In this document: positions 1-5,389 of the stretch, piece by piece
How positions within the stretch are numbered: the stretch's first letter is position 1
Layout: the number at the start of each line of letters is the position of its first letter
NCBI GenBank assembly: GCA_025936195.1
Contig: JAICTW010000047.1
Span: forward strand, 1-9,511
Reading direction: 5' to 3'
Source of the DNA: Flavisolibacter sp.
GTDB lineage: Bacteria > Bacteroidota > Bacteroidia > Chitinophagales > Chitinophagaceae
DNA: 9,511 bases
Notes under the pieces: model-generated
What the model was told of the DNA's origin: nothing
What the model saw: only the letters and a program-made list of their open reading frames with translations
Databases searched by the model: none
Position numbers and translations under genes: made by a program

Positions 1-2
1 CA

Positions 3-629
3 TCAACTTACCATCAATTGTTTTCAGCAATGATCACCAGTTGGCGGAAAGCGTGGCAAAAAGAATTTCCTTTTTATTTTGTTCAGATAGCACCATTTGC
101 AGGGTATGGCGATAACAGTTCATCGGCTTTTTTACGTGAGCAGCAAACCCAAACACTGTCACTTCCTAAGACCGGAATGGTATTGACCAGTGATCTTGTT
201 GATAACATCAATGACATTCATCCCAAATTAAAAAAGGAAGTAGGGGAGAGATTGGCTGATCTGGCACTGGCTGAAACCTACAACAAAAAAATAGCTGCTT
301 ATAAAATCCCGATGTATAAGAGCATGCAAATCGAAAAAAATAAAATCCGAATCAAGTTTACCAATGCAGAAAGCGGCATCATGAGTAAAGGTCCGCTTAC
401 AGAATTTTACATAGCAGGAGAGGACCGGAATTTTGTTCCTGCCAATGCAAAAGTTGAAGGGAATAGTGTTGTGGTATGGAGCAAAGATGTTCCAAAGCCT
501 GTTGCCGTTCGTTTTGGTTTTAGAAATGCAGCCATTTTAAACTTGTATAATAAAGAAGGTGTGCCGGTCAATCTTTTCAGAACGGACGACTGGCCGGTGG
601 ATATTCATGTGAGCAAGAAGCAGGAGTGA
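3..629 (+). CDS. Sialate O-acetylesterase, C-terminal part (5' end outside window)
   Basis: This is the last ~208 codons of a sialate/9-O-acetyl esterase of the SGNH-hydrolase type. These enzymes remove O-acetyl groups from sialic acids or acetylated glycans, usually in the periplasm or at the cell surface. The frame is open from base 3, so the start codon lies upstream. Visible signatures are the block WRKAWQ..FPFYFVQIAPF, then LREQQTQTL, then DIHPKLKKEVGERLA, which carries the Asp/His of the active site. A C-terminal beta domain ends in LYNKEGVPVNLFRTDDW, typical of this family. The catalytic serine block is not in the window, and neither is any signal peptide. Bacteroidota often keep such genes in glycan-utilisation loci, but no other glycan gene is seen here. 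The downstream gene is more than 400 bases away, so this is probably the last gene of its unit. Family assignment is confident; substrate is inferred. Confidence 0.88.
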   Translation, partial: STYHQLFSAMITSWRKAWQKEFPFYFVQIAPFAGYGDNSSSAFLREQQTQTLSLPKTGMVLTSDLVDNINDIHPKLKKEVGERLADLALAETYNKKIAAYKIPMYKSMQIEKNKIRIKFTNAESGIMSKGPLTEFYIAGEDRNFVPANAKVEGNSVVVWSKDVPKPVAVRFGFRNAAILNLYNKEGVPVNLFRTDDWPVDIHVSKKQE

Positions 630-1058
630 TTGGCAAGAGAAGTAATTTCTTAATGAGGGATTTTGTCATGCGGAGATTTTGCATCATCTTCAAAAAGCAC
701 CAATGTGAGTGATCAGAATGACCCTTGCAAGTTTTAAAATCACTCTGCTAATTTCAATTTGGTTTTGCCTCAAAATTTCTAAATACAATAAAATAAAAGT
801 TCAAAGCCACAGGTACAGAATTCAGTTTATCACACCCGATAATTCCTTTCAATCTTTATTAATCCTTACTGAATTCTCTTTCAGCTACCAAGGTATTGTT
901 TTTATTGCTCTGGCTGCTTACCCACTTATTACACAAATTGTTGATTTCTATAGCGAATTTTACACACAAACTCAACTGCTTCCCTTTAAAAAGGTTGGGC
1001 ATCATTTTGTTGGCAACACGGGTAAACCAGCAATTGTTAACCTTTTAAATGAAGTGGT
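630..1058. other. Intergenic region without a convincing gene
   Basis: I find no convincing gene on either strand. A 119-codon frame at 709-1068 gives a low-complexity Ile/Phe/Leu-rich product with no recognisable motif, and I treat it as chance. No strong terminator follows the esterase gene. Two dyads are present. A perfect 10-base inverted repeat, AGAATTCAGT at 817-826 and ACTGAATTCT at 868-877, has a 41-base spacer. A 7-base one, GAGTGAT at 707-713 and ATCACTC at 739-745, also occurs. Neither is followed by a T run. The promoter of the downstream KGG gene should lie here, but I could not place a clear Bacteroidota -33/-7 pair. Confidence 0.5.
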
Positions 1059-1436
1059 ATGTCATTAGCCGGACAAATAGAAAATCAAAACAGTGAAAGA
1101 CAAGAAGAAATGAGCCGTGATTACGATAACAGGAACGATCAGCAGCAGGAGACATCTCATTCTTCCAACGGCACAAGAACCTCCAACCGTGGCTTTGCAG
1201 CCATGAGTCCTGAAAAGCAAAAACAAATTGCAAGCGAAGGAGGAAGGGCTGCACACAAACTGGGTGTGGCACATGAATGGAGCAGTGATGAAGCGAGAAA
1301 AGCAGGCAAGAAGGGCGGCCAGATCGTTAGTCAAAACCGTGAGCACATGAGTGAAATTGGAAGAAGAGGCGGGCAAAGTTCAGGTGGACGCAGGAACAGG
1401 CAACAAAACAATAACACTGAAAGCAGTGAACAATGA
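1059..1436 (+). CDS. KGG-repeat general stress protein
   Basis: A 125-residue hydrophilic protein with tandem KGG motifs, as in bacterial general stress proteins of the GsiB/Con-10 type. Such proteins are induced by desiccation, osmotic or starvation stress; their molecular role is thought to be hydrophilin-like protection. The repeats are GFAAMSPEKQKQIASEGG (45-62), WSSDEARKAGKKGG (74-87) and MSEIGRRGG (97-105). The flanks are rich in Gln, Asn, Ser and Arg and are probably disordered. There is no signal peptide or membrane segment, so a cytoplasmic location is expected. The ATG at 1059 is used here. An internal ATG at 1110, preceded by a purine-rich AAGAAGAA, would remove 17 low-complexity residues and is a plausible alternative. 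The gene stands alone and ends 28 bases before a strong terminator. Family call is firm; induction conditions are unknown. Confidence 0.85.
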   Translation: MSLAGQIENQNSERQEEMSRDYDNRNDQQQETSHSSNGTRTSNRGFAAMSPEKQKQIASEGGRAAHKLGVAHEWSSDEARKAGKKGGQIVSQNREHMSEIGRRGGQSSGGRRNRQQNNNTESSEQ

Positions 1437-1464
1437 TCTTGTGTTGATGGTGGCTTTTCATTAT

Positions 1465-1489
1465 ACGTCCCGCACCGCGGGACGTTTTT
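1465..1489 (+). terminator. Rho-independent terminator of the KGG gene
   Basis: A perfect 9-bp stem, ACGTCCCGC / GCGGGACGT with an ACC loop, is followed directly by a run of five T on the plus strand. It lies 28 bases after the KGG stop codon. On the minus strand the same hairpin lacks a T run, so it would end leftward transcription from the small acidic gene only weakly. Confidence 0.92.
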
Positions 1490-1510
1490 CTAAAGTGTAA
1501 AAGACTATGC

Positions 1511-1735
1511 TCATTCCCGGTCTATATCATCAAAGGTGGGATCGGCTTTTGGCTCAGGAGTATCTTCGGTTCTGAAATCATCAGCGGCGGTTTTTGTGAT
1601 CTTCTGATTAGCCTCATCATAATCGCTGCTGCTTACCGTATTGATGCCGGGTTCAATGTCTGAACGGTCTCTTAAATCCGGATCATTCTTTCTGCCTTTT
1701 TCAGCGGGCTGATTGCGCTGTGGATCTGTGTTCAT
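1511..1735 (-). CDS. Small acidic, probably disordered protein of unknown function
   Basis: A 74-residue, highly polar protein rich in Asp, Glu, Lys and Asn, with no membrane segment, signal peptide or cysteine. I recall similar short hypothetical proteins in Chitinophagaceae and Sphingobacteriaceae that share blocks like KGRKNDPDLRD, EPGINTVSSSDYDEANQ, ITKTAADDFRTED and ADPTFDDIDRE, but no function is known to me. The frame extends 15 codons further upstream to 1780. The internal ATG at 1735 is preferred because the extension (rich in Trp, His, Phe and Cys) is unlike the rest and overlaps the terminator stretch of the upstream gene. A 15-base dyad, CTGTTTT-T-AAAACAG (1740-1754), sits immediately upstream of this start. 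The gene lies between two terminators, so it is probably transcribed alone. It could be a stress-related small protein like its KGG neighbour, but that is only a guess from context. Confidence 0.65.
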   Translation of the reverse strand: MNTDPQRNQPAEKGRKNDPDLRDRSDIEPGINTVSSSDYDEANQKITKTAADDFRTEDTPEPKADPTFDDIDRE

Positions 1736-1739
1736 ATAA

Positions 1740-1754
1740 CTGTTTTTAAAACAG
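1740..1754. repeat. Short dyad upstream of the small acidic gene
   Basis: CTGTTTT and AAAACAG flank a single central T, a perfect 7+7 dyad ending four bases before the ATG at 1735 on the minus strand. The single-base centre makes it poor as a hairpin. It could be a protein-binding site or part of the promoter, but AT-rich dyads also arise by chance. Confidence 0.25.
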
Positions 1755-1781
1755 GGAAAAATTTTGTGCCAGAATGCCAAT

Positions 1782-1803
1782 AAAAAATCCCGCAGAAGCG
1801 GGA
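1782..1803 (-). terminator. Rho-independent terminator of the DUF5684 gene
   Basis: On the minus strand the stem TCCCGC / GCGGGA with a TTCT loop is followed by six T. It starts about 25 bases after the stop of the DUF5684 gene and separates it from the small acidic gene. Confidence 0.88.
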
Positions 1804-1828
1804 CTCATTAATATTTTGTTCTCCCTGA

Positions 1829-2242
1829 TCAGCTCTGTTCGAAATCAAATTTATTCTTCTGCTGGAAATCCTGGAATTTTTGAGGATCGCCGTAGGGGCC
1901 AATATACCTGGCACTGCCAAATCCAAGAATGGGTATGAAAATCGGACTTAAAAAAATCAGTCCCAAAGTAAAGCCCACATCCTTTCCAAAGCTTTTTGAA
2001 AGCAGGTTAGTCATCCAAATTGCAAAGACAATGTTTACAAAAGGCACTAGCATAAGCAATAACCACCAGCCAGGTTTACCAACAATTTTAAGCAATACAT
2101 AAGTGTTATAAATAGGAGTGATGCAGGCCCATCCCGGCTGTCCGGCTTTTTGATAAACTTTCCATTGTGCGGCAATAAGGAAAACAGCAAGTGCAAATGA
2201 AACCAGAGCGAGAATAAGGAGGGTGGAAAAAGGAAGTTCCAT
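1829..2242 (-). CDS. DUF5684 family small integral membrane protein
   Basis: A 137-residue membrane protein that matches the DUF5684 family, whose function is not established. Members are sometimes annotated as signal-peptidase-I-like, but no Ser/Lys catalytic pair is visible here. An N-terminal membrane segment (about 5-25) is followed by the family block WKVYQKAGQPGWACITPIYN (27-46) and LLKIVGKPGWW (50-60). Further hydrophobic segments lie at about 57-81 and 90-109, and the conserved LGFGSARYIGP (106-116) follows. The last 20 residues are polar and rich in Gln, Lys, Asp and Phe, and are probably cytoplasmic. It is transcribed away from the lipoprotein gene at 2371 and ends at its own terminator. 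Start at 2242 agrees with the beginning of the first membrane segment. Confidence 0.82.
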   Translation of the reverse strand: MELPFSTLLILALVSFALAVFLIAAQWKVYQKAGQPGWACITPIYNTYVLLKIVGKPGWWLLLMLVPFVNIVFAIWMTNLLSKSFGKDVGFTLGLIFLSPIFIPILGFGSARYIGPYGDPQKFQDFQQKNKFDFEQS

Positions 2243-2333
2243 ATTAGTAGTTTTAGTTACTGCAATATAAAATCTTCAAACAAAACTTACTACTATTCAC
2301 ATAAAATTTTGAAATCAGAATTTTAGCAGATGA

Positions 2334-2368
2334 ATATTTCAAATACCTTCGGCCTTCACTTGAAATAT
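2334..2368 (+). promoter_or_regulatory. Inverted repeat over the start region of the lipoprotein gene
   Basis: ATATTTCAA (2334-2342) and TTGAAATAT (2360-2368) are perfect 9-base complements with a 17-base spacer. The right arm ends two bases before the ATG at 2371. In RNA this stem would cover the position of the ribosome-binding site. In DNA it could be an operator for a dimeric regulator. No T run follows, so it is not a terminator. The stem is AT-rich and therefore weak. Confidence 0.4.
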
Positions 2369-2370
2369 GT

Positions 2371-3396
2371 ATGAAAAACTATTTTCCCATTCTTACTGCA
2401 CTTTTGCTTATAGCCTGCAATAATAAAGGTCAGGATACAAAAACTGCTTCCGCAAAAGATTCTACCGGTATTGAACAAAACAATGTTGCCGCATCATCAG
2501 CAACGCTTGATACTGCAAAGTATAATCAGCTAATGCAGTATTTAGCTAACGGTGATACCTCAGGCCGCTGGCCTGTAAAAAATGCGCCTTATCCTTTACC
2601 TGGCGCCATTTTCCCTTTTCACAGGGTTGTTGCTTATTACGGAAACCTTTCTTCTAAAAAAATGGGGGCTCTTGGCAAATGGCCGAAAGATTCCATGATA
2701 AAAAATTTATTGTCCGAAGTAAAAAAATGGAATGATGCTGATAGCGTTATTCCTTCCATTCCGGCCCTGCATTATATTGCTGTAACTGCACAGGGTGCTG
2801 CGGGTAAAGATGGGAAATGGCGTTTGCGCATGCCTTTTAAACAAATTGATACAGTTTTAAGTTGGGCAAAAGAGATCAATGCTATTGTGTTCATTGATGT
2901 TCAGATTGGTTTGAGCGATTTGCAATCGGAAATTCCTTTGTTTGAAAAATATTTATCAATGCCCAATGTTCACCTGGCTATAGATCCTGAATTTGCCATG
3001 AATGGTAAAGGTGGAAAAAGACCCGGTTCTGTAATTGGAACAATGGATGCAAGGGATATTAATTGGGTAGGTGATTATTTGGCAGGCCTTGTCAGAAAAA
3101 ATAATATACCTCCTAAGATTTTCATGATCCATCGCTTTACTAAAGGAATGGTACCAGGAGCCAAAGACATCAAATTGCATCCCGAATTGCAGATAGTAAT
3201 GGATATGGATGGATGGGGACCTCCGGACCTGAAGAAAGGAAGCTACCGCTACTGGATCAATGAAGAGCCTGTGCAATTTACCGGATTCAAATTGTTTTAT
3301 GTGAATGATACAGAGAAGAGCGGACAAAAGGAAATGATGTCTCGCCAGGAAATTTTGAAACTAAAACCGAAGCCGGTTTATATTCAATACCAGTAA
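2371..3396 (+). CDS. Lipoprotein of an uncharacterised, probably TIM-barrel-like family
   Basis: A 341-residue secreted protein with a lipoprotein signal: a short charged start, a hydrophobic core, and lipobox LLIAC with the lipidated Cys at 16. It should be anchored in the outer or inner membrane facing the periplasm or surface. A disordered linker (about 17-60) leads into a domain with the conserved blocks VVAYYGN (86-92), FIDVQIG (174-180), LAIDPEFAM (202-210), PGSVIGTMDARDIN (218-231), IHRFT (254-258 region) and MDMDGWG (277-283). The alternation of short hydrophobic strands ending in Asp, Glu or His with helices suggests a TIM barrel, perhaps a glycan-acting hydrolase. D205 and E207 would be candidate catalytic residues. 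I recall similar proteins in actinobacteria, also without a known function. It is transcribed alone, between a start-site dyad and a bidirectional terminator. Lipoprotein status is firm; fold and activity are inferred. Confidence 0.75.
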   Translation: MKNYFPILTALLLIACNNKGQDTKTASAKDSTGIEQNNVAASSATLDTAKYNQLMQYLANGDTSGRWPVKNAPYPLPGAIFPFHRVVAYYGNLSSKKMGALGKWPKDSMIKNLLSEVKKWNDADSVIPSIPALHYIAVTAQGAAGKDGKWRLRMPFKQIDTVLSWAKEINAIVFIDVQIGLSDLQSEIPLFEKYLSMPNVHLAIDPEFAMNGKGGKRPGSVIGTMDARDINWVGDYLAGLVRKNNIPPKIFMIHRFTKGMVPGAKDIKLHPELQIVMDMDGWGPPDLKKGSYRYWINEEPVQFTGFKLFYVNDTEKSGQKEMMSRQEILKLKPKPVYIQYQ

Positions 3397-3418
3397 ATGA
3401 GTAATGAAATTTTTAGAA

Positions 3419-3446
3419 AGCTGCCGGCTATCCCGGCAGCTTTTTT
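3419..3446. terminator. Bidirectional terminator between lipoprotein and anti-sigma genes
   Basis: A perfect 9-bp stem, AGCTGCCGG / CCGGCAGCT with loop CTATC, is followed by TTTTTTATT on the plus strand. On the minus strand it is followed by TTTCTAAAAATTT. It follows the lipoprotein stop by 22 bases. The minus-strand anti-sigma stop codon (3445-3447) lies inside the plus-strand T run. It can therefore serve both converging genes. Confidence 0.92.
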
Positions 3447-3810
3447 ATTGATGCGTTAGTTGCTTGCGAATGATAATATAACTGATAACGATCAACAGCA
3501 AAATAATGACCACAGCAATGATCAGTGAGCTGTCAAAACGCAATTTCAGCCGCTCGCGAAAACGTTTTTTCTTCTCTGTTCTTTTTTTGAGGCTGGAATT
3601 CAACTGATCTACTAATCCGGAAATACTTTTTTTGTCTTTGAATTCCTGCAGACCTTCCAGAGCGTCCACATCAAAATCGTTATCCATCATTTGTTTTTCC
3701 AGATCATGCTGCTCCTGCGCAGATAGTTTTCCCTGCAGGTACTGCAATAAAGTTTCCTGATCAATATCAGGATTCAAATGGGATAATATGTCTTTGAGGT
3801 CTTCGTTCAT
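3445..3810 (-). CDS. Putative anti-sigma factor, zinc-less, with one C-terminal membrane segment
   Basis: A 121-residue protein encoded directly after an ECF sigma factor and translationally coupled to it by an ATGA overlap, so it is most likely its regulator. Residues 16-57 (DIDQETLLQYLQGKLSAQEQ... DVDALEGLQEF) resemble the N-terminal helical segment found in many Bacteroidota anti-sigma proteins. The Cys/His zinc-binding motif of ZAS-type anti-sigmas is absent, and the protein has no cysteine. A very basic stretch (75-91) precedes one membrane segment (about 95-114), and only seven residues (RKQLTHQ) remain beyond it. By the positive-inside rule the long N-terminal part is cytoplasmic, leaving no periplasmic sensor domain. 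How it would sense a signal is therefore unclear; it may need a partner protein. The anti-sigma role is inferred from coupling and the N-terminal helix pattern. It could also be a membrane tether of other kind. Confidence 0.68.
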   Translation of the reverse strand: MNEDLKDILSHLNPDIDQETLLQYLQGKLSAQEQHDLEKQMMDNDFDVDALEGLQEFKDKKSISGLVDQLNSSLKKRTEKKKRFRERLKLRFDSSLIIAVVIILLLIVISYIIIRKQLTHQ

Positions 3811-4394
3811 TGTTTGCCCTGTGTTCTTTGCTTCATTTTTTTATCGAGAAGGATTTTCAAATTTCTTTTGCCGTTCTGAATATAACTTTTTACCTGCATC
3901 AAACTGAAACCGGTTTTTTCGGTGATCTGTTGATAACTGTTCTTTTTCAGGTAAAACAAAATTATACATTCCCTTTGCTCTTTACTAAGCTCATTCAAAG
4001 CTTCTTCCAGAAGGTCATAGGTTTGTTCGCTGGTTATTAATTCCTGCTTATCTGCTTCTGGAGTTACAGCGTGTTGGTCTCTTAGTTCTTTAGCTGCTTT
4101 GTTCCCTTTTTCACGCAGCCGCATCAGGCAATGGTTTTTTGCCACCATGTACAGCCACGATTTAAAATACTCAATGCGGTACTTGCCTACTTCGGTTAGT
4201 ACTTTCAAAAAGATCTGCTGAACACAATCCTTTGCTTCCGTTTCATCTTTTAAATATTTCATGCAAACACCCAACAGCAAAAGCGTATAGCGCTCCAATA
4301 AAATACCAATCCATTCCTGATTATGATCGGCATAATACAGTTCTAACAATTCGGCATCGGTTATATGATCGTAGCGGTTGGCCTTCATGTGCAT
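3807..4394 (-). CDS. ECF-type RNA polymerase sigma factor (sigma-70 family)
   Basis: A 195-residue sigma factor that should direct RNA polymerase to a dedicated set of promoters. Region 2 spans about 31-95 (LLERYTLLLLGVCMKYLKD... EAKDCVQQIFLKVL... FKSWLYMVAKNHCLMRLR) and covers the core-binding and -10 contacts. Region 4 spans about 131-183 (ALNELSKEQRECIILFYLKKNSYQQITEKTGFSLMQVKSYIQNGKRNLK), with a helix-turn-helix for -35 contacts. Region 3 is missing, as usual for ECF proteins. The linker 100-128 is charged. Two ATGs, at 4394 and 4388, are possible; the first is used. The stop overlaps the next gene's ATG, so the two are co-translated. The leader (4395-4460) contains a 7-base repeat array. 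ECF genes of this kind are often autoregulated, but I cannot see a matching promoter. Target genes are unknown. Confidence 0.9.
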   Translation of the reverse strand: MHMKANRYDHITDAELLELYYADHNQEWIGILLERYTLLLLGVCMKYLKDETEAKDCVQQIFLKVLTEVGKYRIEYFKSWLYMVAKNHCLMRLREKGNKAAKELRDQHAVTPEADKQELITSEQTYDLLEEALNELSKEQRECIILFYLKKNSYQQITEKTGFSLMQVKSYIQNGKRNLKILLDKKMKQRTQGKQ

Positions 4395-4401
4395 TTATGA
4401 G

Positions 4402-4460
4402 AACCTGGATCGTCAAGGTCGTCAGGTCGTCAATCGTGAAACCTGAATCGTGAATTCAAG
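4402..4460. repeat. Heptad repeat array, left arm
   Basis: Successive 7-base units can be read as AACCTGG, ATCGTCA, (AG), GTCGTCA, (G), GTCGTCA, ATCGTGA, AACCTGA, ATCGTGA, ATTCAAG. The segment 4402-4416 recurs at 4440-4454 with 13 of 15 bases equal. The central 15 bases (4427-4441) are repeated in perfect inverted orientation at 4551-4565. The array lies in the leader of the sigma-factor gene. Confidence 0.75.
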
Positions 4461-4538
4461 AGTTCTTTACTTATTTGTTTTTCTGCGATAGCCTGAGCAA
4501 AACTTCCAACTTTACTATTGCTTGTTAATTTAATGCAT

Positions 4539-4566
4539 CTTCAATTCACTTTTCACGATTGACGAT
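4539..4566. repeat. Heptad repeat array, right (inverted) arm
   Basis: Read on the minus strand, the units are ATCGTCA, ATCGTGA, AAAGTGA, ATTGAAG, in the same phase and nearly the same order as the left array's last five units. The 15 bases 4551-4565 pair perfectly with 4427-4441 across a 109-base spacer. The array lies about 55 bases upstream of the NlpC/P60 gene. Confidence 0.75.
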
Positions 4567-4587
4567 TCCCGTATATGATTCAAACGC

Positions 4588-4599
4588 TGCAAATTTGCA
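4588..4599. promoter_or_regulatory. 12-base perfect palindrome upstream of the NlpC/P60 gene
   Basis: TGCAAATTTGCA is a perfect palindrome ending 22 bases before the ATG at 4622. Its position, between the heptad element and the start codon, suits an operator for a dimeric DNA-binding protein. There is no second copy in the intergenic region and no regulator gene to link it to, so function is inferred only from symmetry and position. Confidence 0.35.
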
Positions 4600-4621
4600 T
4601 AAACCATTCTGAAAATTAAAG

Positions 4622-5389
4622 ATGAATACGGCAATTAATCTCCTTTCGGTAATTCCAATGCGAAAAGAAGCCTCACACAGAAGTGAAATGGTAAGCCAGT
4701 TGTTGTTTGGAGAATATGTTTTGATTTTGGAAGAAGAGGACCAATTTGTAAAAGTGAAATGTTTGTATGATGATTATGAAGGTTGGGTGCAGGCTAATCA
4801 GTTGACGCATGCAGACGAAATGTTTTCTACGGATACATATATTTTTGACTGGACAAGTGAAATCCTTTTGAATGGAAGAAAAAAACATATTCCCATGTGT
4901 TGTCCTGTTTATACTTCTGCGGAAGCCATTTCTTTTGGGAAAACAGAAATATATTATACCAATAAAGAAAAATTTTGGAAAAGTTCAGAAAGAGAACTGA
5001 CGAAATCTTCACTGGAAGAAGTGTACAACCAATTTATGGATACGCCTTATCTCTGGGGCGGCAAATCTGTTTTTGGAATTGATTGTAGTGGTTTTGCCCA
5101 ACAGGTGTTTAAAATGTTTGGAATAAAGTTATTGCGTGATGCTTATTTACAGGCCCAACAGGGCACCTCAGTGCAAAGCATTCAGGAAGCGCAATTGGGA
5201 GACCTTGCTTTTTTTCAAAATGAGAAAGGCAGGGTAACACATGTTGGAATTATTTTGGAAAACAATCAAATTGTTCATGCTTCAGGAAAGGTAAGAATTG
5301 ATACAATGGATGAAGAAGGAATCATCAATAATGAAGCAGGTAAAAGAACACACCATCTTCATTCCATTAGAAGAATATCAGGCCTCTAA
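4622..5389 (+). CDS. NlpC/P60 family peptidase with N-terminal SH3-like domain
   Basis: A 255-residue cell-wall peptide hydrolase. Residues 5-62 form an SH3b-like domain (VIPMRKEASHRSEMVSQLLFGE... VKCLYDDYEGWVQANQL). Residues 132-255 are an NlpC/P60 papain-fold domain with PYLWGGKSVFGIDCSGF. The catalytic residues are Cys155, His207 (THVGI) and probably His219 (IVHASGKVRID). Between them lies a segment (about 66-130) that may be a second SH3-like unit. The arrangement matches YkfC-like gamma-D-glutamyl-diamino-acid endopeptidases, which act on peptidoglycan peptides. No signal peptide or lipobox is present at the start at 4622, so the enzyme is probably cytoplasmic and works in murein-peptide recycling rather than wall cleavage. 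The 3' end overlaps the converging DUF1634 gene by 12 bases, with no terminator between them. Family is certain; the exact bond cut is inferred. Confidence 0.9.
   Translation: MNTAINLLSVIPMRKEASHRSEMVSQLLFGEYVLILEEEDQFVKVKCLYDDYEGWVQANQLTHADEMFSTDTYIFDWTSEILLNGRKKHIPMCCPVYTSAEAISFGKTEIYYTNKEKFWKSSERELTKSSLEEVYNQFMDTPYLWGGKSVFGIDCSGFAQQVFKMFGIKLLRDAYLQAQQGTSVQSIQEAQLGDLAFFQNEKGRVTHVGIILENNQIVHASGKVRIDTMDEEGIINNEAGKRTHHLHSIRRISGL

Noticed and set aside
707..745. GAGTGAT/ATCACTC inverted repeat
   Set aside because: Only seven bases, with a 25-base spacer and no T run; expected by chance in a region of this size.
990..1058. Possible sigma-54 type promoter (TTGGCA near 1012) before the KGG gene
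   Set aside because: The GG and GC elements do not have the required 12-base spacing, so the match fails.
709..1068. 119-codon open frame on the plus strand
   Set aside because: Product is low-complexity and rich in Ile, Leu, Phe and Ser without any family motif, there is no good start context, and it overlaps the start of the KGG gene. It is most likely a chance frame in AT-rich DNA.
1045..1376. Minus-strand frames opposite the KGG gene
   Set aside because: They are shadows of the repeat-bearing KGG gene, rich in Cys, Phe and Leu, and have no family resemblance.
1736..1780. N-terminal extension of the small acidic protein (15 codons)
   Set aside because: Its composition (Trp, His, Phe, Cys) differs from the acidic remainder, and it runs up to the T run of the upstream gene's terminator. 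The ATG at 1735 fits better.
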